Below are positions 16,748-25,244 of a stretch of 64,000 nucleotides of DNA, one piece after another. Source of the stretch: Hyphomonas sp. (lineage in GTDB: Bacteria > Pseudomonadota > Alphaproteobacteria > Caulobacterales > Hyphomonadaceae); NCBI GenBank assembly GCA_020638455.1, contig JACKIK010000004.1, forward strand, positions 62,001 through 126,000, in the 5' to 3' direction. The notes beneath the pieces were generated by a model. It did not search any database, was not told where the DNA came from, and saw only the letters and a list, made by a program, of their open reading frames with translations. Position 1 is the stretch's first letter; the number at the start of each line of letters is the position of its first letter. The translations under genes were made by a program, and so were the position numbers.

Positions 16748-19078
16748 TTGGACTGGTCGAAAATCACCGCGGAACTGAACACGGCGCGCACGCTGGATGC
16801 CGAGGCGCTCGAACAGCACCTCGCCAGGCTCGGCAACACCAGTCCGGACATTGCCGGCGAACTCCGCGAAATCATCGGCCGCCGCCGCCTCGGACAGTCC
16901 TTCATGCAGACCTCGGTGGACGGTGCGGATATTCGCGCACGCTCCGTCCTGCCCGAAGGCGAGGCCGTCGGCGTATGGACGGTCCGCGGCCTGATCGGCG
17001 CCGGCGGCATGGGCGAAGTGTACCGGGCCGACCGGTCCGACGGCCGCTACGATCAGACCGTCGCCCTCAAACTCATGCAGCTTGGCGGCGAACTCGACCG
17101 CCGCCGCTTCGAACAGGAACGCCGGCGCCTCGCCAGCCTCGACCATCCGGGCATCGCCCGCATCATCGACGGCGGCGAGGGTCCGGGCAACCGCCCCTTC
17201 ATGGCAATGGAATATGTCGAAGGCGCACCCATCGACCGGCACGTCCGCACAGCCCGGCTCGGCCGGCGTGACACGATCCGCCTGTTCCTGCAGCTCTGCG
17301 CCGCCGTCGAGCACGCGCACAACCGGCTGGTCCTGCATCGCGACATCAAGCCGGATAACATCCTTGTCGACGACCAGGGCCAGGTCCGCCTGATCGACTT
17401 CGGCGTCGCCAGCCTGCTCGACAGCGATGACGATTCGGCCGCGGGCCCGCTGACAGTCGCCTTCGCCGCACCGGAGCAGCTGAAGCGCGAGCGCCTGTCA
17501 GCAGCGACCGACATTTTCGCCCTCGGCATGGTACTGCACACGCTGCTGACCGGCGCGCCGCCTGCCCGGTTGCCCGATGGCGGGGTGCAGATCGACCGGG
17601 CGGCGCTCGGCGCACGGGAACTCGCCGCTATCGCCGACAGGATGACCCGGACCGATCCGGCCGAACGCTATGCCTCCGCCAGCGCGGTCGCAGAGGATTT
17701 GCGCGCCTTCCTCGACAAGCGCCCGGTCGACGCCTACCGCACCGGCGGCCTGTACCGCACCACCAAGGCGCTCAGCCGTTATCCCCTTGCCAGCGGGCTC
17801 GCCGCCGCCTTCGTTGCCGCCCTGGTCGCCGGCCTTGCCGCCACAACGCACCAGACCCTGCAGGCCAACCGCCAGCGTGACCGCGCCGAGGCCGCGCTGG
17901 AGGACGCCCGCTGGCAGAGCGGGCGCGCCGGCGCTATGTTGAGCGCCCAGCAGGCCTATGGCGACCTGCTCTACAAGGCCTTCGGTGAGCAGGATACCGA
18001 AGCGCTGACGACGAAACTGCTGGAGGAATGGCAGGCCGCCTACGACAACCGGGCCGGCGATCCGGAACGCGCGGCCGCACTCAGCCTGGCGCTTTTCCGG
18101 AGCTTCTATTCAAGGGGAGACTATCCCTCCGCCCAGAAGGTTGCGGACGCCTGGTTTGCCGAGGATTTCGGCAGCGACGAGATCCTTGAGGCTGGCAAGG
18201 AAATGTACGGCAACTTCCTGTTCGACAGCCGCGAATACGACGCCGCCCTGCCCTATCTCCGCGACACGCTGGCGACTTTCGAAGCGCGCCACCGCCCGGC
18301 TTTCGACCGCTCGGCCACCGCGCTGCGGATCGCATCGGTCACCGGCGATGCCGGCGATATCGAAAAGGCGAAGCGCTATGCCCTTGAAAACCTGGCCGGC
18401 GCCAATGCGCCGGAACAGCTCGTGGAAGGGCACGGCATGCTCGGCGAAGTGCTCGGCCTCGCTGGCGACGATGCCGGCGCCTTCGCGCAGATCGTGCAGG
18501 CCCATGACGTCTTCACTCAGCACCCGGACTTCATCAGCCCTCTGCGCGCCAATCTTCGCATCCGCCTGGCCGGGACCGAACTGCAGCAGCACCACGACCC
18601 CGAAAGCGCAAGGGACTATGCCGCACGGTGCGCCGGGCAGGACACCGCCGACCTCGGGGAGAACGAACTGATCGGCCAGTGCTTTGGTATCCTCGCCATG
18701 GCACAGCTGGAACTCGGCGAATACGATGAGGCGGCCGGAAATCTCGATACAGCAGCCGGCCTGATGGCCCGCTACGGTGGCGCGCCGACGGAAGGCTATC
18801 CCGGCATCCGTACCGTCCGGGCTGAAATCCTGGCCCGTCAGGGCCGGATGGATGCCGCCTACGCCGAACTGGATGCCGTGGCCGCAATGCTGGCGGACCG
18901 GCCCGAAAACGACCCCAGCCGCCTGAACGTCGCGGTCACCCGCCTGATCGTCGACCTGCTGAACGGTACGGGTCCGGACGACATCCGCGGACGGCTGGCA
19001 GCGCTGCCGCCGGAAGACCTGCGGAATCCGCGGATCACCTACCTGCACGGCCGCCTGCTGAACATGCTGGCATCCTGA
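16748..19078 (+). CDS. transmembrane serine/threonine protein kinase with C-terminal TPR-like region
   Basis: 776 residues from TTG 16748, placed 12 nt after GAGGGAGA; no ATG fits. Kinase domain ~77-325: glycine loop GAGGMGEVY (84-92), Lys108 in VALKLM, catalytic loop HRDIKPDN (197-204), DFG 217-219. The order and sequence match bacterial Hanks-type kinases. One transmembrane helix follows (about 347-366, ASGLAAAFVAALVAGLAA), then ~400 residues of helical TPR-like repeats expected in the periplasm (for example YDAALPYLRDTLATFEARH). It probably couples an envelope signal to phosphorylation of a cytoplasmic target. Targets are not known. Confidence 0.88.
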   Translation: MDWSKITAELNTARTLDAEALEQHLARLGNTSPDIAGELREIIGRRRLGQSFMQTSVDGADIRARSVLPEGEAVGVWTVRGLIGAGGMGEVYRADRSDGRYDQTVALKLMQLGGELDRRRFEQERRRLASLDHPGIARIIDGGEGPGNRPFMAMEYVEGAPIDRHVRTARLGRRDTIRLFLQLCAAVEHAHNRLVLHRDIKPDNILVDDQGQVRLIDFGVASLLDSDDDSAAGPLTVAFAAPEQLKRERLSAATDIFALGMVLHTLLTGAPPARLPDGGVQIDRAALGARELAAIADRMTRTDPAERYASASAVAEDLRAFLDKRPVDAYRTGGLYRTTKALSRYPLASGLAAAFVAALVAGLAATTHQTLQANRQRDRAEAALEDARWQSGRAGAMLSAQQAYGDLLYKAFGEQDTEALTTKLLEEWQAAYDNRAGDPERAAALSLALFRSFYSRGDYPSAQKVADAWFAEDFGSDEILEAGKEMYGNFLFDSREYDAALPYLRDTLATFEARHRPAFDRSATALRIASVTGDAGDIEKAKRYALENLAGANAPEQLVEGHGMLGEVLGLAGDDAGAFAQIVQAHDVFTQHPDFISPLRANLRIRLAGTELQQHHDPESARDYAARCAGQDTADLGENELIGQCFGILAMAQLELGEYDEAAGNLDTAAGLMARYGGAPTEGYPGIRTVRAEILARQGRMDAAYAELDAVAAMLADRPENDPSRLNVAVTRLIVDLLNGTGPDDIRGRLAALPPEDLRNPRITYLHGRLLNMLAS

Positions 19079-19168
19079 GGGTCTGCCGCCTCGCGCAGGC
19101 ATGCGGGCACGGTGGATACGACGTCGACGCCCGCTAATATCATGGTCGAAACGATGCCTGTTGACTCT

Positions 19169-19190
19169 TAACTCTATATATATAGAGTTA
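19169..19190. promoter_or_regulatory. 22-bp perfect palindrome, probable PadR operator
   Basis: TAACTCTATAT followed by ATATAGAGTTA is a perfect 22-bp dyad ending 4 bp before the ATG of the PadR-type gene. PadR regulators commonly bind such AT-rich dyads in their own promoter. TTGACT at 19161-19166 could be a -35 element, and TATAGA at 19181-19186 a -10 element, though the spacer of 14 bp is short. No Shine-Dalgarno sequence separates the dyad from the ATG, so the transcript may be leaderless. Confidence 0.75.
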
Positions 19191-19194
19191 TTGC

Positions 19195-19500
19195 ATGAGC
19201 AGACGCTTCCGTGCCCCTTCGCCCCAGACCATCGCCGTGCTTCAGGCGCTTTCCGGTCCCCATGCCCGCTGGTCGTACGGGCTGGAAATTGCGGAGGCGA
19301 CCGGCCTCGCCTCCGGCAGCCTCTACCCCATCCTGATCCGGCTGGCAGAACGGGGCCTGCTCGAGAGCGAGTGGCAGGACCCGGCACAGCCCGGCCGCCC
19401 CGCGCGTCACGCCTATCGCATCACTGGCGAGGGCCGAGCCGTGCTCCACCACGCCCTCGCCACAGGGCGAAAGCCCGGACTGAAGGAGGCTTGGAGATGA
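19195..19500 (+). CDS. PadR-family transcriptional regulator
   Basis: 101 residues: a short (single winged-helix) PadR protein. LEIAEATGLASGSLYPILIRLAERGLLES is the recognition-helix and wing region that defines the family, followed by PGRPARHAYRITGEGRAVL. It is probably an autorepressor acting at the dyad at 19169-19190. Its stop overlaps the start of the next gene (ATGA), a very common PadR arrangement in which the second gene encodes a membrane protein of unknown function. Confidence 0.92.
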   Translation: MSRRFRAPSPQTIAVLQALSGPHARWSYGLEIAEATGLASGSLYPILIRLAERGLLESEWQDPAQPGRPARHAYRITGEGRAVLHHALATGRKPGLKEAWR

Positions 19501-20096
19501 CCCCTGCAGATATGGTCCTCTACCTCGCCCACCGGATCGCCCCTGAAGGACGGGCCGACTGGCTGAACGCCATGGAGGCCGAATATCAGGCGCTCGAAAC
19601 GGGCCGCCTGCGCTGGGCTCTCGGCTGCGTGGCGGTGGCACTCGGCTGGCGCGTTGCAAGGGACGGCCTCTACGCGGCACTCCTTTGTGCAGCGACCTGG
19701 TTTGTCAGTAGAGACCCTCTCTTTGTCTATGAAGCCAAATTGATCCCGCAGGAATTACTGAGCTTTGGCCTGAACCCGGTGCTTGTGCATCTGACCGTCA
19801 TTTGTGTTCTGCTGGGCGCCTATCGTCCACGGCAGATCGTGCTCGTCAGCTTCGTGCTGGTCACGGCCAAGCACCTCTACGGCCTCTATGTCTGGTACGT
19901 GGTGTGGCCCAGAGAATTTGGCGATGAAATGGGGCCCCTGTGGCCCTTCCTTCAGCGCCTGAACATAATGAACGCACATTTCCTGATTGGCGTCTGGGCG
20001 CAACTCGGTGCCTGTTTCACGGGTGGCTTCATCGGGCGCGCGCTCGCCTACAGGTTCCGTCCGTCTTTGCGGTCCGGAAAGGCTTCAGGCCAGTAG
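19497..20096 (+). CDS. membrane protein cotranscribed with PadR
   Basis: 199 residues from ATG 19497 (ATGA overlap with padR). The beginning MTPADMVLYLAHRIAPEGRADWLNAMEAEYQAL is conserved among small proteins encoded after PadR genes. Hydrophobic segments: about 45-68 (GCVAVALGW...AALLCAATWF), 88-107 (LVHLTVICVLLGAY), 110-135, and 150-180. It is likely an inner-membrane protein whose level is set by the PadR regulator. Function unknown. Confidence 0.75.
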   Translation: MTPADMVLYLAHRIAPEGRADWLNAMEAEYQALETGRLRWALGCVAVALGWRVARDGLYAALLCAATWFVSRDPLFVYEAKLIPQELLSFGLNPVLVHLTVICVLLGAYRPRQIVLVSFVLVTAKHLYGLYVWYVVWPREFGDEMGPLWPFLQRLNIMNAHFLIGVWAQLGACFTGGFIGRALAYRFRPSLRSGKASGQ

Positions 20097-20199
20097 ATCG
20101 GCGTTCCCGTGCGAAAAAGCCCTTGCTTGCGCTGCGGGCATTTCAGACTTCGATTTGATCCCTGATCGAATTGTGCGCCGGAGGCGCACCAGCCTGAAA

Positions 20200-20274
<75 letters not shown>

Positions 20275-20333
20275 ATCCGGGGCCAGCCGGCCCCGTCAGG
20301 AAGCGTGGGTAATGGACAATCGGCGGGGCGCCG

Positions 20334-20984
20334 TCAAGCGTCTTCCGCCGCGTCCGCTGCGCCCTCTCCCGGCGTCCAGGCAATGAGGTTCACAGCGCTC
20401 TGCGCCAGCGCGTGCAGCGCCCGGCGCGAGGCCCCTGCCCGCGCGCGAACCGACAGGGAATGCAGCACGGCAGTCGCGATCCGCGCCGCTTCGGAAGGCG
20501 GCAGGTCCGTGCAGGCCTCGCCATCGGCCTGCGCCCGCGCAATCCGCGCTTCGAACATCGCGTCGAGCCCGTCATTGGTGGCTGCCAGCTCGCGCCGGAC
20601 GGCCGCATCGTGCAGGGCCTCCGGCGGCGCCGTGCTCGACACGAAGCAGCCGCGGCCTTCTTCGTGGCCGGAATAGATGCGGATCGCGGCGCGGTAGACG
20701 TCTTCCAGGCCCGTGCGCAGGGTCGGCGCTTCGTCGAGAATCTTCCGGCCGCGGGCCAGCGTCGCCTCGCGATACTGCCGCAGGGTCTGGATATAGAGCG
20801 CATGCTTGTCACCGAAGGCGCCGTACAGGCTCGGCCGGTTGAGGCCCGTTGCGCTGGTCAGGTCCTCGATCGAGGTGCCCTCGAAGCCGCCTTTCCAGAA
20901 AGCTTCCTGAACCTGCTGCAGCACTTCCTGCTCGTCGAAACTGCGGGGCCGTCCGCGCCGGCCGCCGGATTCTTTCTGGTCCAT
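20334..20984 (-). CDS. TetR/AcrR-family transcriptional regulator
   Basis: 216 residues from ATG 20984, with GGAGGAA at the right spacing. The N-terminal HTH is evident in GRPRSFDEQEVLQQVQEAFWKGGFEGTSIEDLTSATGLNRPSLYGAFGDKHALY. The ligand domain contains the Cys of GCFVSSTAPPEAL, similar to TetR_C_16-like regulators of the AcrR group. The ligand and targets are unknown, and no efflux gene is adjacent. Confidence 0.9.
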   Translation of the reverse strand: MDQKESGGRRGRPRSFDEQEVLQQVQEAFWKGGFEGTSIEDLTSATGLNRPSLYGAFGDKHALYIQTLRQYREATLARGRKILDEAPTLRTGLEDVYRAAIRIYSGHEEGRGCFVSSTAPPEALHDAAVRRELAATNDGLDAMFEARIARAQADGEACTDLPPSEAARIATAVLHSLSVRARAGASRRALHALAQSAVNLIAWTPGEGAADAAEDA

Positions 20985-21091
20985 CGGGCAAATTCCTCCG
21001 CATCGCTAATATTGTAACGATGGGTATGAAAATGCGCCTTTACAAGAAGCGGCCGGATGAATTTCTGCTGTCCAGCCCGCCGGAGCCCGCC

Positions 21092-21451
21092 TCAGGCGGC
21101 CATCACCTTGTCGACTTCCTCGACGATTTCCCGCAGATGGAACGGCTTCGACAGCACTTTCGCGCCAGCCGGCGTCGGCGCGCCGGACGACAGCGCCACG
21201 GCGGCAAAGCCGGTGATGAAGACGATCTTCATGGCAGGGTCCAGCTCCGCCCCGCGGCGGGCCAGCTCGATCCCGTCGAGACCCGGCATCACGATGTCGG
21301 TCAGCAGCAGGTCGAAGACCTCGCGCTCCAGCGCCGCCAGGGCCGTTTCGCCATCGGCATAGTCCTGCACATCGTGGCCGGCGCGGCGCAGCGCAGCCGC
21401 CAGGAAGGCGCGCATGGAATCGTCGTCTTCTGCCAGCAGGATCTTGGTCAC
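21092..21451 (-). CDS. cpdR: CpdR-like response regulator (single receiver domain)
   Basis: 119 residues from GTG 21451, preferred over ATG 21469 because AAGGGGGC lies at proper distance and because CpdR proteins begin M-x-KILLAEDD. Receiver features: acidic pair LLAEDDDSMR, phospho-Asp in DLLLTDIVMPGLDGIEL, Thr in IVFITGFAAVAL, Lys in VLSKPFHLREIV. The match in length and in KILLAEDDDSMRAFLA, TDIVMPGLDGIELA and SKPFHL is closest to CpdR, which in its unphosphorylated form primes ClpXP to degrade CtrA pathway proteins in Caulobacter. N-formylglutamate amidohydrolase is the divergent neighbour, as in other alphaproteobacteria to my recollection. Confidence 0.85.
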   Translation of the reverse strand: MTKILLAEDDDSMRAFLAAALRRAGHDVQDYADGETALAALEREVFDLLLTDIVMPGLDGIELARRGAELDPAMKIVFITGFAAVALSSGAPTPAGAKVLSKPFHLREIVEEVDKVMAA

Positions 21452-21601
21452 TTGGGCTGCCCCCTTCATCGGTGTGTCAGGCTAACCATAAACACGGCTT
21501 CGGGTAAATCTTGGGTGAATGTCCGGCCAATGCGCCTGTCTTTTTCAGCTGCGGGCGCCTTAAGGCTTGACCTTCGGGCGAACTCGCAAACCATAGGACC
21601 G

Positions 21602-22507
21602 ATGCGTGCCGTACCCGATCTTGCCGCCCTGCCCGCCGCTGCGCCTGCCGCAGAAAGCGACTCGTTCGAGGTCCCCTACACGCTGATGCGCCCACAGCAC
21701 CAGACGGCGCCCCTCGTCTTCGCCTCGCCGCATTCCGGCTCGCTGTACCCCGCCGCCATGCTGGAGGCGCTGTGCGTGCCGCTGATCGACCTGCGCCGCA
21801 CCGAAGACGCCTTCGTCGAGGAACTGTTCGCCGGCGCCCCGCCGGCCGGGGCGCTGCTGATGGCGGCGCGTTATGGCCGCTCGGTGGCGGACCTCAATCG
21901 CGACCCGCGCGAGCTCGACCCCGCCATGTTCGAAGGCGGCCCGCCGCGCGTCTGCGGCCTGCCGACGGCAAGGGTTGAGGCCGGCCTCGGCTGCCTGCCC
22001 CGCGTCGCCGCCCGCGGCGAAGGCATCTATGCCCGCCTGCTGACCCGCGAGGAGGGCGAAGCGCGCCTTGCCCATATCCATGATGCCTACCACGCCCGCC
22101 TCGGCGAGGAGCTGGTCGGCCTGCGCGATGCGCGGGGTGTGGCGGTCCTGATCGACTGCCATTCCATGCCCTCGGTGCAGCCGGGACGCCGCGGCCTTGC
22201 CGATATCGTGCTGGGCGACCGGTTCGGATCCTCCTGTGATCCCCGGCTCACCGCACGCGCTGAGCGCGAATTCCGCGATCTGGGCTTCACCGTCGCCCGC
22301 AACGCGCCCTATGCGGGCGGCTACACGACGCGGCGCTATGGCCGGCCCAAGCGCGGCGTCCATGCCCTGCAGATCGAAATCAATCGTGGCCTTTACATGA
22401 ATGAGCGCGAAGTGAGCCGCCTGGCCACCTTCGGCGCCCTGCGCGATGCGATCGACGGAGTCATCGCCGGCCTGATCGACACGGCGGCTATCCTCCCGAA
22501 GGTCTGA
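21602..22507 (+). CDS. N-formylglutamate amidohydrolase
   Basis: 301 residues from ATG 21602; the frame is open far upstream but that part is antisense to the TetR and cpdR genes. Family motifs: LVFASPHSGSLYP, LIDLRRTEDAFVEELF, DLNRDPRELDP, VLIDCHSMPSV and GGYTTRRYGRPKRGVHALQIEINRGLYM, which carry the His/Asp/Glu metal ligands of FGases. The enzyme hydrolyses N-formylglutamate in histidine breakdown, though in this cpdR-linked context other N-formyl or N-acyl substrates are possible. It is divergent from cpdR, 150 bp away. Confidence 0.92.
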   Translation: MRAVPDLAALPAAAPAAESDSFEVPYTLMRPQHQTAPLVFASPHSGSLYPAAMLEALCVPLIDLRRTEDAFVEELFAGAPPAGALLMAARYGRSVADLNRDPRELDPAMFEGGPPRVCGLPTARVEAGLGCLPRVAARGEGIYARLLTREEGEARLAHIHDAYHARLGEELVGLRDARGVAVLIDCHSMPSVQPGRRGLADIVLGDRFGSSCDPRLTARAEREFRDLGFTVARNAPYAGGYTTRRYGRPKRGVHALQIEINRGLYMNEREVSRLATFGALRDAIDGVIAGLIDTAAILPKV

Positions 22508-22551
22508 ATTTCCCACATCCTGCAGCAATCGCTGCAGATCTCCCCTGTTCG

Positions 22552-22582
22552 AAAAAAAAGGGCCGCGCTGGAAAGCGCGGCC
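22552..22582 (-). terminator. leftward intrinsic terminator in the gap after the amidohydrolase
   Basis: Stem GGCCGCGCT (22561-22569) and AGCGCGGCC (22574-22582), loop GGAA. The 8-base A run lies at 22552-22559, so only in leftward transcription is the hairpin followed by T8. No leftward gene ends here. It may end an unannotated small RNA, or limit antisense transcription from 22.8 kb. It could weakly act on the rightward gene as well. Confidence 0.7.
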
Positions 22583-22771
22583 GTAAAGTCAAAGGGAGGA
22601 AACGCCAGAGGCGTCTGCACCGAAGTGCAGGACCAGAATTATTGTGCGACGCACAAAAAGCCAAGTGACAGGCTGCCGCATCGCGAAATTTTCCTGAAAT
22701 TGCCCGTGATTTGGGCAGGTTTGCCTCTCCGGCACGCCGATTGCGTATGGGTTCGGCGAGTTTCCTGAATT

Positions 22772-22788
22772 GGGACGAACTTTGTCCC
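22772..22788. promoter_or_regulatory. inverted repeat before the XRE gene
   Basis: GGGAC (22772-22776) and GTCCC (22784-22788) flank a 7-nt spacer 18 bp upstream of ATG 22807. The position suits autoregulation by the XRE-family product, but five-base arms are short and could occur by chance in GC-rich DNA. Confidence 0.3.
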
Positions 22789-22806
22789 GCATGCCCGGAG
22801 AGTATA

Positions 22807-23202
22807 ATGGCAGACGAAACAGACCTGCACGTTGGCAAGCGCCTGCGCCGCCGCCGCCGCCTGCTGGGCATGACCCAGCAAGACCTCGCGTCCCAGGTGG
22901 GCGTGCGCTTTCAGCAGATCCAGAAATATGAGTGCGGTGCCAACCGTATCACCGCTTCCCGCCTGTACGAGCTGGCCAAGGCGATGAACGTGTCGGTCCA
23001 GTATTTCTTCGACGGCATGCCGGCCAACGGCGCCCCGGATGCGGCCAATGATGCCGAACGCCTCGAAAGCGACATCCTCAGCCAGAAGGAAACGCTGGAA
23101 CTGGTCCGCGCCTATTACCGCCTCGACGAACGTCCGCGCCGCCGCCTGCTCGAGCTGGCCAAGGCCCTTGAAGGCGACACCGCAGGTCACGGCGCCGCCT
23201 GA
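22807..23202 (+). CDS. XRE-family helix-turn-helix regulator
   Basis: 131 residues from ATG 22807, behind CCGGAGAG. HTH at ~10-65: GKRLRRRRRLLGMTQQDLASQVGVRFQQIQKYECGANRITASRLYELAKAMNVSVQYFFDG. The recognition part QQIQKYE.G.NRI is typical of a small group of alphaproteobacterial regulators (SinR-like). The C-terminal helix ETLELVRAYYRLDERPRRRLLELAKAL is conserved in the group and may form the dimer interface. Targets unknown. It lies between FGase and a HisN-type phosphatase, both transcribed the same way. Confidence 0.92.
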   Translation: MADETDLHVGKRLRRRRRLLGMTQQDLASQVGVRFQQIQKYECGANRITASRLYELAKAMNVSVQYFFDGMPANGAPDAANDAERLESDILSQKETLELVRAYYRLDERPRRRLLELAKALEGDTAGHGAA

Positions 23203-23243
23203 CCTGCTTGACCGGCGTCGCGCGCGGGCCTAGCCCACGCGCC

Positions 23244-24053
23244 ATGACGCCGGATTTCTCCCCCGAAGACGAGCTTGCCCTGGCGGGCCGTCTTGCCGAT
23301 GCGGCCTGGTCAGCGATCCGGCCGCATTTTCGTGAATTGTCCTCTGTCGACAACAAGGGCGCTCCCGGCGCCCGCTACGATCCCGTCACTGAAGCCGACC
23401 GCGCCGCGGAGCGTGCCATGCGCGCCGTCATTGAGGCCGAGCGGCCGCATCACGGCATCACCGGCGAGGAATATGGCGAGACCGCTTCGGCCTCCGGCTG
23501 GCGCTGGCTGCTCGACCCGGTGGACGGGACCCGCGCCTTCGTCGCCGGCCTGCCCGTCTGGACCACGCTGATCGCGCTCGTCGATCCCGAGGACCGGCCC
23601 GTGCTCGGCGTGATCGACCAGCCGGTGCTTGGCGAGCGCTATCTCGGCTGGCCGGGCGGTGCCGCGCTCGAAACCGCCTCCGGCCGCACACCGCTGAAAG
23701 CCTCGGCCTGCCCTTCCCTTGCCGACGCGGTGATTGCCACGACCGATCCCTACATCCTGACAGACCCCGAGCACCGCGCCTGGACGGGGCTCCGCTCCAC
23801 CGCCCGCATCGCCCGCTACGGCCTCGATGCCTATGCCTATGCGCGGCTCGCCGGCGGCACGCTGGACCTTGTCGCCGAGACCGGCCTCAAGCCCTGGGAT
23901 GTCGGCGCCCTCATCCCGGTCGTCACCGGCGCCGGCGGCCTCGCCACGGACTGGGCCGGCAACCCTGCCCGCCTCGGCGGCCAGATCCTCTGCACCGCCA
24001 GCGAAGCCCTGCTCGAAGACGCGCTCCGTCTGGTGAAACCGGCCGCGTCCTGA
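23244..24053 (+). CDS. hisN: inositol-monophosphatase-family phosphatase, probably histidinol-phosphatase
   Basis: 269 residues from ATG 23244 (an upstream TTG at 23208 would add 12 residues without a clear ribosome site). Family motifs: YDPVTEADRAAERAMR, GITGEEYGE (metal-binding Glu), WLLDPVDGTRAFVAGLPVWTTLIAL (DPxDGT), and KPWDVGALIPVVTGAGG. These match HisN-type histidinol-phosphate phosphatases of actinobacteria and alphaproteobacteria that lack HisB-N phosphatase activity. The alternative is a generic inositol/3'-phosphoadenosine phosphatase. Confidence 0.85.
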   Translation: MTPDFSPEDELALAGRLADAAWSAIRPHFRELSSVDNKGAPGARYDPVTEADRAAERAMRAVIEAERPHHGITGEEYGETASASGWRWLLDPVDGTRAFVAGLPVWTTLIALVDPEDRPVLGVIDQPVLGERYLGWPGGAALETASGRTPLKASACPSLADAVIATTDPYILTDPEHRAWTGLRSTARIARYGLDAYAYARLAGGTLDLVAETGLKPWDVGALIPVVTGAGGLATDWAGNPARLGGQILCTASEALLEDALRLVKPAAS

Positions 24054-24063
24054 AACAGTCCTG

Positions 24064-25149
24064 TTACGGATTGTCCGCAAGGAATCGCGCCAGGTCGTCC
24101 TTCCAGAACACCGGCCAGCTGTGGGTGCCGTGGCCGTGCGTCTCCTCGCTCGCAGGCACCAGCACGAACCGCGCATTCGGCATCCCCGCCGCCGCAGCTT
24201 CGGGATCTCCGAGCCCCGGCGGATTGATGAAGTCGTCGGCCGAATTGATCCACAGCACGGGCACATTGATCTCGGCGAGGCGCGGTGCCGGATCGTAGTT
24301 CCGGGACGCGTCGAACTGGTAGATCGTATCGTTTGGATCGACCGGGTGCGCCCGGTAGCGCTCGACCACGCCGTGCAGTTGTTCGGCGGCCTGCTTGCAG
24401 GTCGGCGCCTCGGCCTGCGCCCGGTAGGGGTTCGAGCCGGCCAGCACCAGCGTGTTGGCAAAGATGGTCTGCCCCATGCCGAGGTCGCCCGGATCGGCAT
24501 ACTCGCCGCCCGCATAGGCCGGATCGTTCCGGAAGCCATCGATGATCATCTGCCGGAACATGCGGTTCCGCCCGGCGATTTCGATCACATTGCAGGCCAG
24601 CGGCACCAGCCGGCGCGCAAAGCCGGGATGCGTCTCGCCCCAGACGAAGCTGTGCATGCAGCCCATCGAGGTGCCGACGATCATCTCCAGCCCCTGCACA
24701 CCGAGGCCCTCGGTCAGCATCCGGTACTGGGCTTCGACCATGTCGTCATAATCATAGCGCGGAAACGCGGCGTGCAGCCCGTCGCTCGGCTTCGAACTGT
24801 CGCCATGGCCGAGATTGTCGGGCGAGATGATGTAGTAACGCGCAAGGTCGAGCGGCTGCCCCGGCCCGAACAATTCGTCGCCGAACGATGGCCGCAGCAG
24901 CGACAGCCCGTTGCCGCCCGTCCCGTGCAGCAGCATCACCGCATTCGTAATATGGCCGTCCGCATCCCGTTGCGGCGTGCCGAGCGTGTAATAGCTCATC
25001 GTGATCGACGGCAACGTCTCGCCCGTGTGGAAGGCGAAATCCGCAAGCTCCACCGAATGCTTCCCGGCGACGGCCGGCCAGTCTTCCGCCTGCGCCTGCC
25101 CGATGCCGAGCCATGTCACGATCAGGGTCAATGCGAACAGAACCCGCAT
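24064..25149 (-). CDS. exported alpha/beta hydrolase (MetX-like)
   Basis: 361 residues with a signal peptide (about 22 residues, ending AQAED). The fold resembles homoserine acetyltransferase: MLLHGTGGNGLSLLRPSF oxyanion region, nucleophile Ser in IVGTSMGCMHSFVWGE, Asp in INSADDFINPPG, and His in SEETHGHGTHSWP. Because homoserine acylation is cytoplasmic and this protein is exported, it is more likely an esterase or acyltransferase in the periplasm. It ends 11 bp from the convergent hisN stop. Confidence 0.8.
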   Translation of the reverse strand: MRVLFALTLIVTWLGIGQAQAEDWPAVAGKHSVELADFAFHTGETLPSITMSYYTLGTPQRDADGHITNAVMLLHGTGGNGLSLLRPSFGDELFGPGQPLDLARYYIISPDNLGHGDSSKPSDGLHAAFPRYDYDDMVEAQYRMLTEGLGVQGLEMIVGTSMGCMHSFVWGETHPGFARRLVPLACNVIEIAGRNRMFRQMIIDGFRNDPAYAGGEYADPGDLGMGQTIFANTLVLAGSNPYRAQAEAPTCKQAAEQLHGVVERYRAHPVDPNDTIYQFDASRNYDPAPRLAEINVPVLWINSADDFINPPGLGDPEAAAAGMPNARFVLVPASEETHGHGTHSWPVFWKDDLARFLADNP

Positions 25150-25244
25150 CCGGCGCTCCTTCTACTGGCTGCAATATGGCGCCGACGTTACCCGCCCCTG
25201 CTGCAATGGCAACAAGCGGTGACCCTGCCGTTCCCGCCCCGTAA

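Noticed and set aside
19101..19496. An N-terminal extension of the PadR-linked membrane protein
   Set aside because: It overlaps padR in another frame and passes through the palindromic operator; ATG 19497 has the standard ATGA coupling.
20849..21601. A 250-codon N-terminal extension of the N-formylglutamate amidohydrolase
   Set aside because: It is antisense to the TetR and cpdR genes, and the family starts near ATG 21602.
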